A stretch of DNA of 64,000 bases from Nannocystis exedens (GTDB lineage: Bacteria; Myxococcota_A; Polyangia; Nannocystales; Nannocystaceae): contig NZ_NETK01000001.1 of NCBI RefSeq assembly GCF_002343915.1, forward strand, positions 4,660,001 to 4,724,000, read 5' to 3'. This document shows positions 30,481 through 40,859 of this stretch, one piece after another. Below the pieces are notes generated by a model. The model was not told where the DNA came from and searched no databases. It saw nothing but the letters and a program-made list of their open reading frames with translations. How positions within the stretch are numbered: the first letter of the stretch is position 1; each line of letters opens with the position of its first letter. A program made the translations under genes and the position numbers.

Positions 30481-30813
30481 ATGGGTAACCGACTCTTCGT
30501 AGGCAACCTCTCCTTCCAGATCAACGACAGCGACCTCCAGCAGGCGTTCCAGCCGTACGGAACGGTCAAAGAGGTCAAGCTGATGCTCGATCGGGACACC
30601 GGCCGCTCGCGCGGCTTCGCGTTCATCGAGATGATGAGCGAGTCCGACGCCCAGCGGGCCATCGAGGCGCTGCACGGCGCTTCGCTCGACGGCCGCCCGC
30701 TGCGGGTCTCGGAAGCGGAGGACCGGCGCTCCAGCTTCTCGGGCCCGCCGTCCGGCGGCAACGACCGCAGCAACGGCTACGGCCGCAAGCCGAGCCGCGG
30801 CGACCGCTACTGA
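30481..30813 (+). CDS. Bacterial RNA-recognition-motif (RRM) protein
   Basis: 110 residues: one RRM (about 3-80) with RNP2 LFVGNL and RNP1 RGFAFIEM, then a Gly/Ser/Arg/Asn-rich tail (NDRSNGYGRKPSRGDRY). This is the layout of the cyanobacterial and myxobacterial Rbp family, which binds single-stranded RNA and is often cold-induced. The aromatic residues needed for RNA stacking (Phe in RNP2 and RNP1) are present. The gene appears monocistronic, and a terminator hairpin follows. Confidence 0.92.
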   Translation: MGNRLFVGNLSFQINDSDLQQAFQPYGTVKEVKLMLDRDTGRSRGFAFIEMMSESDAQRAIEALHGASLDGRPLRVSEAEDRRSSFSGPPSGGNDRSNGYGRKPSRGDRY

Positions 30814-30828
30814 CCCCGCCCCCGAGCG

Positions 30829-30858
30829 TTTGCGCTGCGCCTCAGGGCGCAGCGTAAA
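30829..30858. terminator. Two-way terminator hairpin between convergent genes
   Basis: TTTGCGCTGCGCC (30829-30841) pairs with GGCGCAGCGTAAA (30846-30858) with one mismatch. The T/A ends give a U tract in both directions. The stop codon of the minus-strand gene (30842-30844) is the loop, so its last codons form half the stem. Confidence 0.75.
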
Positions 30859-31438
30859 ACTCGTCGCCGTGCGAGTCGCCGGCGATCCGCTCGAGGTCTC
30901 CCTCGCTGGCGGGCCATTGCAGCGCGCCGGTGAGGATGAGCAATTCCCAGCGGGCCCGCATGTGGATTGGGTCTGCGAGCGCCGCGGCGATCAGGGGTCC
31001 GTAGCCGCGGCTGCCCCAGCCGCACCCGTCGGCGAATTGAAGCGGCCAGCAGTTGCGGTAAAACAGCCATAACACCTTGCGCAGGGCGTCCGCGGCCTGG
31101 GCTTCGACCCCGGCGGCGCGCGCGCTCGCCTCGGCGCCGATCCACGGGCCTTTCTCGTACGTCCAGTCGCGATTGCCGCGCGCGAGTTGATGCTCGAGCA
31201 AGGCGCAGGTGCGACGATGGAGGCCCTCGACGACGAGCCTGCCGCGAAGGTCTCCCATCGGCTCGGGCAGAGGGACCCACGTGCCCTCCCCGACGACGAG
31301 CGGCGTCTGGCCGGAGCGGTGCCAAAAGATCGTGGCGGCGCGGGTGCGGAGGTCGAGCTCTGCACCGTAGACGTCGACGCGCGCATGACGAATGCGCGAA
31401 TCGACGCGCGAAAACCTGCCAGACATGGATTCCATCAT
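30842..31438 (-). CDS. Hypothetical protein
   Basis: 198 residues from the ATG at 31438 (a GTG at 31501 would add 21 less convincing residues). It contains a Trp/Tyr-rich stretch DWTYEKGPWIGAEASARAAG and a helical part LRKVLWLFYRNCWPLQFADG, with no signal peptide. The family is not recognised. Convergent with the RRM gene, sharing the terminator hairpin. Confidence 0.55.
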   Translation of the reverse strand: MMESMSGRFSRVDSRIRHARVDVYGAELDLRTRAATIFWHRSGQTPLVVGEGTWVPLPEPMGDLRGRLVVEGLHRRTCALLEHQLARGNRDWTYEKGPWIGAEASARAAGVEAQAADALRKVLWLFYRNCWPLQFADGCGWGSRGYGPLIAAALADPIHMRARWELLILTGALQWPASEGDLERIAGDSHGDEFYAAP

Positions 31439-31543
31439 GGCACGCTTCGCCGGGTTTGGGAAGCGAATCCCCGCGATAAAGCGGGGTACATCGACCCCCA
31501 CCCGACGAACCCGCGGCGCGGTCGACTCACCCGCTCACTTCAC

Positions 31544-31608
31544 GCGCCCGCCTCACGCGCCCGCCTCAAGCGCCCGCCTCAAGCGCCCACCTCAAGCGCC
31601 CACCTCAA
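31544..31608. repeat. Five copies of a 13-bp tandem repeat
   Basis: Consensus GCGCCCRCCTCAM, copies at 31544, 31557, 31570, 31583 and 31596; the last overlaps the stop codon of the minus-strand membrane protein gene. It may add hairpin-free C-rich RNA after that gene. Confidence 0.8.
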
Positions 31609-32780
31609 GCATCATCGCGCCGCGCGAGCGTCGGCCCGGCCCCGGCGACGACGTCGATCGTCGGGTCGAGCCCGAACAGCCGCGCGTGGTGGATCCACCA
31701 CACCCAGCACAGCATGCCGAACGGCAGATAGCCGAAGTACCCGAGCAGCGGCATCTCGTACACGTGCAGCACGTTGACGTACGGCACGTCGTACTTCCAG
31801 AAGTTCGGGTTCTGCGGCGTGCTGTAAAAATTCCACATCTCGCCGACCAGGTAGTTGAGCGCGGTCGCCAGCCCGATCAGCACCACCGGCGCCCAGTTGC
31901 CGCGGCGGATCGCCGAGAACGGCGTCCACGCGCCCGCCAGCGACGTCGCCGCCGCGAGCACCAAGAGCGGGCTCAGCCACAGCAGCGGGAACAGCGGCGC
32001 CGGCCACAGCACCAGCGCCGCCAGCGACGCGAGGCCGAGCCCCAGCAGGCGCTGCACGGCCGCGCGTGACAGCTCGACCTTCGGCCCGCGCTCGAAGCGG
32101 GTCCGCAGCGGCGCGATCGTCGTCAGCAATTGATAGACCACGAAGATCGACGGCAGCACCGTCGTGAACGCCAGGCCGAACCACACCAGGTAGCCGCACT
32201 GCGAGAAGATCGCGTCGTTGGGGTAGTACCAGTTCGAGCGCGTGAAGTAATTGAGATACTCATAAAAGTACCAGCTCACGCACGAGGTCGCTGCGATCGC
32301 CAGCACCGTCCAGGGCCTGGTCGCCACCAGCGACAGCCCGCCGGTGCGGCGGTAGACCACCCCGTCGAGCGCGAGGATGAAGCCCCACCACAGCGGCACG
32401 AAGCTGAACGGCACCAACGGCGCCGCCGCCTCCGGCAGCTCGCCCCACATCAGCGCCCACGAGGCCATCGCCAGCAGCGCCCCCGGCACGCACCACGGCG
32501 GGAACCGGACCTGCGGCACGTGCTCGTCGCGGGCGGCCGTCGGCGGCGCGAAGCCGAACCGCTGCGGCGCGCGCAGGAACTCGAGGATGCCGAGCGCCAG
32601 CGCGACGCCGAGGCCGAACACCAGCCAGTTGAAGCCCGGCACGTCGGGGCTCTTCGGCGGCGGGAACTTGCCCCAGGTGTCGGGCATGTCGCCGTGGACC
32701 AGCAGGCGGGTGACGAGGGGCGTCGCCACCAGGGCGACCAGGCCGAGGACGAGCGGCGGCTTGCGGACCTTCGCGGACAT
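31605..32780 (-). CDS. Polytopic membrane protein, unknown function
   Basis: 391 residues with about ten hydrophobic helices, the first near 9-29, and conserved-looking aromatic loops (CVSWYFYEYLNYFTRSNWYY and LVGEMWNFYSTPQNPNFWKY, rich in Trp, Tyr and Asn). No transporter signature is visible. It may be an inner-membrane enzyme or carrier for a lipid-soluble substrate, but nothing decides this. Its own start ATG is followed directly by a basic N-terminus (SAKVRK), placing the N-terminus in the cytoplasm. No operon partner. Confidence 0.65.
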   Translation of the reverse strand: MSAKVRKPPLVLGLVALVATPLVTRLLVHGDMPDTWGKFPPPKSPDVPGFNWLVFGLGVALALGILEFLRAPQRFGFAPPTAARDEHVPQVRFPPWCVPGALLAMASWALMWGELPEAAAPLVPFSFVPLWWGFILALDGVVYRRTGGLSLVATRPWTVLAIAATSCVSWYFYEYLNYFTRSNWYYPNDAIFSQCGYLVWFGLAFTTVLPSIFVVYQLLTTIAPLRTRFERGPKVELSRAAVQRLLGLGLASLAALVLWPAPLFPLLWLSPLLVLAAATSLAGAWTPFSAIRRGNWAPVVLIGLATALNYLVGEMWNFYSTPQNPNFWKYDVPYVNVLHVYEMPLLGYFGYLPFGMLCWVWWIHHARLFGLDPTIDVVAGAGPTLARRDDA

Positions 32781-32880
32781 GTTCGGCCGCGACGTATACC
32801 ACGAGCGCCGGCGGCCGTCTCCCGCGACCGGGCGAGCGGCCGCGCCCGCGCGGGCGACCCCGCGCCGAACCTTGCATCAA

Positions 32881-32922
32881 TGACCCGATGGACATGCTCT
32901 TTCGAGCATGTCCCTTCGGTCA
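32881..32922. repeat. Three-unit 14-bp repeat chain, best-formed example
   Basis: TGACC-CGAT-GGACA (32881-32894), TGCTC-TTTC-GAGCA (32895-32908) and TGTCC-CTTC-GGTCA (32909-32922) are exactly adjacent. The middle unit is fully paired and the outer two each have one unpaired position. In addition 32890-32899 pairs with 32904-32913 over 10 bases, and the outer TGACC with the outer GGTCA. It lies just beyond the stop of the lamin-tail lipoprotein gene and can serve as its terminator. Confidence 0.85.
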
Positions 32923-32936
32923 TCGAACCGCGCGCC

Positions 32937-34298
32937 TCACTTCGAGTTGGCGGCCCCGAACGTCGGCTTGCAGCCGGACGACCAGCTGCCCTGCGGCCCG
33001 TCGGCCAGGCGGCAGAACGACAGCGCGGCCTGGTCGGCGAGGTAGGTGACCTGGGACACCGGCTTGAGGTCGGGCTTCAGCAGGGTCACCGTGTCGCCGT
33101 TGGAGCTGAGGCCGAACGGGTGCTGCCCGGCCAGCTCGCCCTTTTCGACGACCATGAACTGGCCGGGCGCGAGCGTCGTCCCGGCGGCGAACACCAGCTT
33201 CTCGAGGTCGGCGACCGGGTCGTAGGTCGCGTCGAACGCCTGGTCGGTGAGGATCCACCCGGTCATGTCGATCGGGTCGGCGCCGGCGTTGAACAGCTCG
33301 ATCTCGTCGTTGGTCGACTCGAGCTCGTTGATCGCCGCCGCCAGGTCCGACATGCACATCGACGTGTCGAGGACGCACTGCGGCGTGCAGGTCATCGCCC
33401 CGCCGGTGAACCCGCGGTCGGCGCACTTGGCCCCGCCGACGTCGAGGCCGTCGCAGGGCTCGGCGCCCTCGCGCACGCCGTCGCCGCAGATCGTCACCGC
33501 CTCGAGGTTGGGCGCGCCGAGGGTCTGCTGGCAGTGCCCCCACGAACCTGTCCCATCGGGCAGGCGGCACCACGACACCATCGCCGCCACGCCCTCGACC
33601 GTCAGCGCGTCGACCACCGCCTCGTCGCCGTCGACCAGGGTCAGCGTCTCCTCGTTGCTCGAGCTGAGGCCGAACGGCAGCTCGCCCTCGCCGGTCATCG
33701 GGTCGAGCTCGACCAGCACCAGCCGCTCGCCGGGCATCAGCGTCGTCCCGTCGGGGAACACGTAAGTCTTGTCGGCCGGCAGCAGCGGGTCGTCCGACAG
33801 CCGCCAGCCCGACAGCTCGGCCGGCGCGCCGCCGGCGTTGAACAGCTCGATCGCGTCGCCCTTGCCGGCGAACGGCCCCGACGCCGCGCCCTTCGACGTC
33901 AGCTCGTTGAGCCGCACCACCCACTCGGCCGGCGTGCCCTCGCAGTCGGACACGTCGAACGACAGGCAGTCGGACGCGCACGTCAGCGGGCCGGTGAAGC
34001 CGGGGTCGATGTCGGCGCACGCCATCCCGCCGAGCTCGGCCCCGTCGCACAGCTCGTCGCCCTCGACGATCCCGTCGCCGCACACCGGCCGGGTCGGCGC
34101 CTCCGACGTCACCGCCGGCTCGTCGCCGGTGGTCGTGGTGCCCGGGGCCGGCTCGTCGCCGGTCTCGCCGGTGCTCTCCACGGGCATGTCGTCGGTGCCG
34201 GCGTCGTTCATACCGCCGCCTTGATTGCAGCCGAGGACGGCCGGCGCCAAGATGGAAAATAGGGACAGACTGACTCCTACGATTTTACGCTCGGACAT
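32937..34298 (-). CDS. Lipoprotein with two lamin-tail domains
   Basis: 453 residues: signal peptide with lipobox AVLGC, an Asp/Thr/Gly-rich linker, Cys-rich CGDGIVEGDELCDG and CGDGVREGAEPCDG stretches (a myxobacterial surface motif), and two lamin-tail (LTD) domains with DAIELFNAGGAPAELSGWRL and DEIELFNAGADPIDMTGWIL. LTDs are beta-sandwich modules common in bacterial surface proteins and often linked to CotH kinases, one of which is encoded 4.6 kb away in the same cluster. It lies 44 bases after the TolC-type gene in the same direction, so it may be the last gene of that operon. Confidence 0.85.
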   Translation of the reverse strand: MSERKIVGVSLSLFSILAPAVLGCNQGGGMNDAGTDDMPVESTGETGDEPAPGTTTTGDEPAVTSEAPTRPVCGDGIVEGDELCDGAELGGMACADIDPGFTGPLTCASDCLSFDVSDCEGTPAEWVVRLNELTSKGAASGPFAGKGDAIELFNAGGAPAELSGWRLSDDPLLPADKTYVFPDGTTLMPGERLVLVELDPMTGEGELPFGLSSSNEETLTLVDGDEAVVDALTVEGVAAMVSWCRLPDGTGSWGHCQQTLGAPNLEAVTICGDGVREGAEPCDGLDVGGAKCADRGFTGGAMTCTPQCVLDTSMCMSDLAAAINELESTNDEIELFNAGADPIDMTGWILTDQAFDATYDPVADLEKLVFAAGTTLAPGQFMVVEKGELAGQHPFGLSSNGDTVTLLKPDLKPVSQVTYLADQAALSFCRLADGPQGSWSSGCKPTFGAANSK

Positions 34299-34342
34299 GA
34301 CGAACACTCGATGATGGCAGTGGGGGCGTGAAGACAGCCCTG

Positions 34343-35680
34343 TCAGCGCGGCAGCGGCGCCCCGACCGCGGCCTCGAGCTCGATGAGCGCGTCCCGGCGC
34401 TCGAAGCGGGCCGCCAGGTGCAGCCGTCGCGCGGCGACCCGGCGGGCCTCGATATCGAGGACCTCGACCACGTCGAGCGTCCCCGCCACCAGCGCCGCGT
34501 CTGCCTGACGCGCCGCCGCGTCGACCTGCGGCAGCAGGTCGCGCTCGATCTCCTGCACCCGCGCGTCGGCCCGCTGCGCGCGCGCGATCGCCTCGCCGAC
34601 CTCGCCGGCGATCGCCGCGACCTCGGCCCGCTCCTCGACCTGGCGCTGGCGCATGATCGCCTTCGCGGTCTTGATCTTCCCGCGGTTGAGGCTGAACAAA
34701 GGGACATCGACCGCGAATCCGACCCCGAACGACGACGGCGTCGCCGGGCCCGGGCCGAAGAAGTAATTGACCTGGGCCCAGCTGATCCACGGCGCCGCCT
34801 CGACCTTCGCCAGCGTGATCGCCGAGCGCGCCTGACCGACCCTCGTCTGCACCGCGCGCAGCTCCGGGCGCGAGCGCAGCGCCTGCTCCGTCAATGCCGC
34901 CGGGTCGAGCACCACATCGGCGATGTCGAGCTGGGCCCGGTCGACGCGCACGCTGAAGGCCGGCCCCGGCCCGACCAGCCGCGCCAGCTCGGCCTCGGCG
35001 CGGGCCAGCTCGTCGCGCAGCTTGCGGGCCTCGTCGACCGCCTCGGCGCGGGCCACCTCGGCCATCGCCAGCGCGACGTCGGTCGCGACCGCGCGAGCCA
35101 CCCGGGCGCGGAGCTGCCGCTGCCGCTCCTCGCACAGCGACACCGCGCGCGACACCTCCTCGAGGTCGGCGGTGAGCCAGGCCAGGCGGGCGAACAATCG
35201 ATACACCTTCGCCCGCAGCTGCCGGCGCGCCGCCTCGGTCTCGCCCTGCGCCCCCGCGGCCGCGTGGCGGGCCGCGTCGACGCGCGCGCGCACGCTGCCG
35301 GGCCGGGGCAGCGGCGCGCGCAGGCCCATGTTGAAGCCGAGCCGTCCGGGCGCCGAGTCGTCGACGCCGACGTTCGACACCCGCACGCTCGGGTTCTCGA
35401 TCTGCCGCGCCGCCCCGATCTCCGCCGTCGCCACCTCGGCGCGCGCCTCGACCACCGCCAGCTCCGGGTTGTTGGCCAGCGCCAGCGCGTAGGCCTGCTC
35501 GACCGTCAGTGCGTCGCCGTCGGCCAGCGCCGCCGCCGTGGCCTCCGGCAGGGGCCCGCGCGGGTGGCCGACCTGCATCTCGCGCCAGGTCGCGATCGCC
35601 CGCTCGGGCGAGACCGCCGGCGCGCTCGCGCAGCCGACTGCCAACATCGCCGCGATCGGCGTCCAGCCCGCGCGAATCAT
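34343..35680 (-). CDS. TolC-family outer-membrane efflux protein
   Basis: 445 residues with a lipoprotein-like N-terminus (AAMLAVGCASAPAVS). Its long amphipathic helices and the two repeated halves start with ALTVEQAYALALANNPELAVVEA and with DPAALTEQALRSRPELRAVQTRVG, the CzcC/TolC pattern. It would form the trimeric outer-membrane and periplasmic channel. The ATG overlaps the stop of the HlyD-type adaptor (ATGA). No inner-membrane RND, MFS or ABC pump is present, so the channel must serve the DUF4956/VTC proteins or an unlinked pump. Confidence 0.88.
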   Translation of the reverse strand: MIRAGWTPIAAMLAVGCASAPAVSPERAIATWREMQVGHPRGPLPEATAAALADGDALTVEQAYALALANNPELAVVEARAEVATAEIGAARQIENPSVRVSNVGVDDSAPGRLGFNMGLRAPLPRPGSVRARVDAARHAAAGAQGETEAARRQLRAKVYRLFARLAWLTADLEEVSRAVSLCEERQRQLRARVARAVATDVALAMAEVARAEAVDEARKLRDELARAEAELARLVGPGPAFSVRVDRAQLDIADVVLDPAALTEQALRSRPELRAVQTRVGQARSAITLAKVEAAPWISWAQVNYFFGPGPATPSSFGVGFAVDVPLFSLNRGKIKTAKAIMRQRQVEERAEVAAIAGEVGEAIARAQRADARVQEIERDLLPQVDAAARQADAALVAGTLDVVEVLDIEARRVAARRLHLAARFERRDALIELEAAVGAPLPR

Positions 35681-36888
35681 GGCACCCCCGGCTTCTCCGG
35701 CGCGGCGGCGCGGGTCGGCTGCAGCATCGCGTCGATCATCGGCGCCGCCAGCACCTGCTCGTCCGCCGGCGCCGGCTCGCGCGCTTCGGCGGCGCATGGC
35801 GACGGGTGGCCGAGGAAGCTGACCGCGAACGCCTGCCCGGGCAAGAGCGGCGCGTGCTCGTCGAGGGCGACCGCGACCTCGCGGCCGTACTCCGGCAATT
35901 CGGGGTTCTTGCGGCAGCGCGGCGGCAACTCGGTGATCTGCGGCCCCAGCCGGGTCACGTGGGCGGTCGCCGCCGGCCCGCCGGTCCCGCGCGAGCGCAG
36001 CAGCACCGCCTCGCCGACGCGGACCCTGGCGGCCTGGTTCTCGCGCAGGCACACCACCACCTCGTCCTCGTCGCCGGGTCCGCGGCCGACGATCGTCAGC
36101 ACCGGCGCGTCGGGCCCCGCGACCTGGCCGGCGCGCACGTGGATCTCCGCCACCTGGCCGTCGGCGGGCGCGCGCAGGATCGTCTGTTCGCGCCGCGCTG
36201 CCAGCAATTGCTCGCGCCCGGCGATCACCGCCAATTCGGCGCGGACCGGCCGCAGCGCCAGCTCGGTCGCGTCGGTCGGCAGCGCCGCGCGACGGGCCCG
36301 GGCCGCCGCCGCCTGGCGCACCAATTCGGGCACAAGCGTGTCGGCGGCCTCGACCTCCTTGCGCAGCGCCGCGCGCTTGACCCCGAGCGCGTCGAGTTCG
36401 CGGCGATCGGCCATGCGCTCCTTGACCAGCCCGGCGAGGGTGTCGAACTGCGTGCTGATCGCCCGCAGCTCCGCGGCGCGGACCTCGCGATTGCTACGAG
36501 CCGAGCGCACCGCCATATCGGCCGCCGCCACCGACTCCTCGGCCTCGCGGGCCTTGTCGTCGACCTGCATCGCCGTCTCCGCGCGGACCGCCCCGAGCGA
36601 CGCCTCCAGGCGCGCGCGCTCGGCGGCCAGGATCGCCTGCTCGGCGTCGAGCTCGGCGGTGTCGAGCACCGCCACGACCTGGCCGGCGCGCACGTGCTGC
36701 CCCGGCGCCACCTCGATCGTCTGCACCCGGCCGGCCGCCGGCGGCTGCACCGTGTATTCGACGCCGAGCGCGAACCCGACGGCGTTGCCTTCGGCGCGCA
36801 CGTCGAGCCACAGCCAGCCGGCGCCGGCCATCGTGCCGGCCCATACCACCCAGGGGAGGATACGAGTCCTGATATACCCGGTCATCAT
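35677..36888 (-). CDS. Periplasmic adaptor (HlyD/membrane-fusion type)
   Basis: 403 residues: an N-terminal membrane anchor (about 9-27), the biotinyl-lipoyl half-motif AAGRVQTIEVAPGQHVRAGQ, a long coiled-coil hairpin (about 75-205) and the second lipoyl half TILRAPADGQVAEIHVRAGQ. This is the typical adaptor linking an inner-membrane protein to a TolC-type channel. Its gene follows the DUF4956 gene by 3 bases and overlaps the TolC-type gene, so all belong to one operon. The Pro/Ala-rich C-terminus is unusual. Confidence 0.88.
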   Translation of the reverse strand: MMTGYIRTRILPWVVWAGTMAGAGWLWLDVRAEGNAVGFALGVEYTVQPPAAGRVQTIEVAPGQHVRAGQVVAVLDTAELDAEQAILAAERARLEASLGAVRAETAMQVDDKAREAEESVAAADMAVRSARSNREVRAAELRAISTQFDTLAGLVKERMADRRELDALGVKRAALRKEVEAADTLVPELVRQAAAARARRAALPTDATELALRPVRAELAVIAGREQLLAARREQTILRAPADGQVAEIHVRAGQVAGPDAPVLTIVGRGPGDEDEVVVCLRENQAARVRVGEAVLLRSRGTGGPAATAHVTRLGPQITELPPRCRKNPELPEYGREVAVALDEHAPLLPGQAFAVSFLGHPSPCAAEAREPAPADEQVLAAPMIDAMLQPTRAAAPEKPGVP

Positions 36889-36891
36889 TGC

Positions 36892-37575
36892 TCAGATCTC
36901 CACCGTCGGCTCTTGCAGCAGCAACGAAACGTCCTGGACCCCCGGCAGCTCCTCGAGCGCGCGCACCAGCGCCGCGCGGTGCCGTGGGTCGCCCAGCCTC
37001 ACCTGATAGGCGTGCTCCATCGCCTCGCCCTGGGCCACCTCGCGCAGCGTCACGAGCGCGAGGAAGCGGCTGTACTGGCGCAGCAGCTTCATCACCGGCG
37101 CCTCGTCGGCGCCGATCGGCAGCTGGAAGCGCAGCAGCCCGTCGAAGCGGCGCTGGCTGCCGAATTCCGACAGCGTCAGCAGCCAGACCGCGAGGCAGAA
37201 CAGCGCCGTGCCGCACAGCGCCGCCGCGTGGGCGCCGAGCCCGGCGGCGATGCCGGTGCCGAGCCCCGCGAACACGAAGATCATGTCGCGAGGGTCGCGC
37301 AGCGCGGTGCGGAAGCGGACGATCGCCAGGCCGCCGGCGATGCCGAGGCCGGCGGCGATGCTGCCACCGATCGCCAGCATCAACATACAGGCGATGATGC
37401 TGCCGAGCACGATCGCGTGGACCAGCCCCTGCGAATAAGACATCCCGCGGAATGTCCACACATAGACCGCGCCGAGCACCTGCGTCAGGCCGAAGGCCAG
37501 CAGCAGCGCCAGCGCGGCGCTCTTGAGCGCGAACGGCTCGGCGTCGCCGGCCAGGAACACGTCGACCGGGTTCAT
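36892..37575 (-). CDS. DUF4956 membrane protein
   Basis: 227 residues: four or five membrane helices (about 18-140), with the family signature GGLAIVRFRTALRDPRDMIFVFAGLGTGIAAG, then a cytoplasmic C-terminal domain of about 85 residues. DUF4956 proteins are regularly coded next to VTC-domain polyphosphate polymerases, as here, and may be a channel or carrier for the product. The start overlaps the VTC stop (ATGA). Confidence 0.9.
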   Translation of the reverse strand: MNPVDVFLAGDAEPFALKSAALALLLAFGLTQVLGAVYVWTFRGMSYSQGLVHAIVLGSIIACMLMLAIGGSIAAGLGIAGGLAIVRFRTALRDPRDMIFVFAGLGTGIAAGLGAHAAALCGTALFCLAVWLLTLSEFGSQRRFDGLLRFQLPIGADEAPVMKLLRQYSRFLALVTLREVAQGEAMEHAYQVRLGDPRHRAALVRALEELPGVQDVSLLLQEPTVEI

Positions 37576-38366
37576 CGCCAACCTCCCGCGAACCGGCAGG
37601 TCCGCGCGTCCATCGCCCCGTAGAACGCCTTGATCGAGGTGCCGTACTTCGAGAACGAGCGCCGCGTCAGGTCGAGCCGCTCGACGATGCTGTGCAGCCA
37701 GAGCGGGACCTGCGTCGTGAACTTGAGCTCGAGCACGATCAGCGACTCGGGCGACTTCATCGTCACCCCGTCGTCGAGCGCCCGCCAGTTGCGGGGCGGC
37801 GCCGTGAACGTCCACTGGTCCATCGCCTGCGCGCGGATCCGCGTGTCCATCGTCACCCGCACGTAGTCGTCGACGCGGCTGAAGTACGGCTCGCGGTCGT
37901 AGCGGACCAGCGTGAACGGTCGCAGGTGCAGCGTCCGCGTCAGCGCCAGGAAGCGCTCGACGGCGGCCCGGTCCTTGCCGGCGACCTCGGCGGGGATCGG
38001 CGCCGCGGGGTCCGCCAGCAGCTGCGACCAGCACGCGCGCGGCACCCGGCCGCGGGTCTTCGTGATGACGTCGTTGATGCGGCGCTTGACCTCGAGGAAC
38101 ACCGGGCTGCCCGGCGAATCGGCGTAGCCGCGCACGCGCACCTTGATCCGGTCGACCTGCTCGTGCTCGTTGGCCCAGTAGAGCCCCATCAGCGGCGAGT
38201 CGAGGTACAGGCTCTCGATCGTGTAGCGCCCGCCCGGGCTGCGGGCGGCGTACGGATCGATGTCACAGAACGGCCGGATCGCCGCGCGCAGCCGCGCCGC
38301 GGTCGCGTCGTCTATCAAGTATTTGTACTCACGCCTCTCGATCACGTTTGCCGTTACCACGGACAT
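37572..38366 (-). CDS. VTC-domain polyphosphate polymerase
   Basis: 264 residues forming one VTC catalytic tunnel domain, which makes inorganic polyphosphate from ATP. Visible family residues: RREYKYLID at the start, IKVRVRGY and VFLEVKRR (basic and acidic tunnel residues), LVRYDREPYF, LIVLELKFT and the C-terminal SFSKYGTS. It lacks the SPX and membrane parts of yeast Vtc4; the adjacent DUF4956 protein probably supplies the membrane function. It is the first gene of a four- or five-gene operon that reads towards the adaptor and channel genes. Confidence 0.92.
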   Translation of the reverse strand: MSVVTANVIERREYKYLIDDATAARLRAAIRPFCDIDPYAARSPGGRYTIESLYLDSPLMGLYWANEHEQVDRIKVRVRGYADSPGSPVFLEVKRRINDVITKTRGRVPRACWSQLLADPAAPIPAEVAGKDRAAVERFLALTRTLHLRPFTLVRYDREPYFSRVDDYVRVTMDTRIRAQAMDQWTFTAPPRNWRALDDGVTMKSPESLIVLELKFTTQVPLWLHSIVERLDLTRRSFSKYGTSIKAFYGAMDARTCRFAGGWR

Positions 38367-38947
38367 GACACATCGCCCTCCGTCGTCGCCGCGCCCAACG
38401 GCGCCTGGTTGTGATGAATCGCCGCAGCGATCGTTCGGGCCGGGATGCCCGCCATTTCACATCCGTCCATCCTAGGACCGCCCGTGCCCCGAGACCGTGA
38501 GCTCGAGCATTGTCGGGCCCGTTCGGGCGGCGCACCCGGGCGGCGACCCGCTCCACGGCGTCGTCCGCGGTCGCATCGATTCCCCGCGCAGCGCCCGCCC
38601 CGTCCGCCCCTCGCCGGCCCCTCTCGCGGCGTGGCCAATGTCGCTACTGCGGCGCTGTCGTGCGCCTCGGCCCCGGCGATCACTCCATCGCCGAAAACCG
38701 CCGCGACGGCCGCCACAGCGGCTGCCCCGCCGGTTTTCGTCGCTGTCGCCCGGTGACGCGGACCACGGCGGTCGGGCGGCCCCCTACGTGACGCACTCGA
38801 CACACACTCGACGTACTCCTGGCGCGCTGTGGGCAATGGGTCTACGCTTCAATCGTCCCCCGCGTCCAGCGTGTCGAGTGTATAGACCTGCAGTTCCGTG
38901 ACGCGCCGCCCTTGAACCGCGGGCCTCGCTCTGTACATTTACCGAGC
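38367..38947. other. Divergent control region between the VTC operon and the CotH gene
   Basis: 580 bases without a gene. It contains CACTCGACAC (38794-38803), a further CACTCGAC directly after it, and the exact complement GTGTCGAGTG at 38871-38880, about 70 bases before the CotH start. This spacing could allow one regulator to act on both divergent units. Confidence 0.4.
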
Positions 38948-40354
<1,407 letters not shown>

Positions 40355-40385
40355 TCGAAAGCCGCGAGGGCCCCCGGCGCCGTCC

Positions 40386-40859
40386 TCAATCGAGGCACGA
40401 CGCCACCGCGCAGACGACGGCCCCGGCACACAGGACGCTCTCGCCGTAGCAGGCGACGACCGCCGGCGCGAACCCGGTGGCCGCCAGCGTACACGTCACG
40501 GCCGCCTTCCCGCAGACCATCGCCTGGGTCTTCATGCTCTGCCCTATCGCGGACGTGCGAGGGGGCGGGACATCGATCTCGACCACGAGGTCGAGGTGCT
40601 CGACCCGCACCGGATCGCCTCGCTCGCCCGAGTCGGAGAGCGCGGGCACCGACGAACCGACCGCGACCGGATGCCCCCGCTCTGCGGCCGCTTCGCGGAC
40701 CCGCGCGACGAGCGGAGCGCACCAGTCCGCGCCGACGATCAGCGCGTCGGTCGGCGTGGCATCCGGCGCAGCAGTCACGGCCGTGGTGGCAGGGCAGATC
40801 ATCACGACCGCCAGGACGCCGACGAGCGACCGGGGACGGAAGAATGGAATGGCTCTCAT
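40386..40859 (-). CDS. Secreted Cys-rich small protein
   Basis: 157 residues from the ATG at 40859, giving a signal peptide (about 8-28). The mature part ends in a hydrophobic, Cys-rich region of about 45 residues with six cysteines (for example VVCAVASCLD). No family recognised. Convergent with the CotH gene, stops 31 bases apart. The open frame upstream of the ATG reads as antisense of non-coding DNA and was left out. Confidence 0.5.
   Translation of the reverse strand: MRAIPFFRPRSLVGVLAVVMICPATTAVTAAPDATPTDALIVGADWCAPLVARVREAAAERGHPVAVGSSVPALSDSGERGDPVRVEHLDLVVEIDVPPPRTSAIGQSMKTQAMVCGKAAVTCTLAATGFAPAVVACYGESVLCAGAVVCAVASCLD

Noticed and set aside
38367..38836. Open frames in the VTC/CotH gap
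   Set aside because: All are Arg/Pro/Ala-rich shadow-type products with no start context or family.
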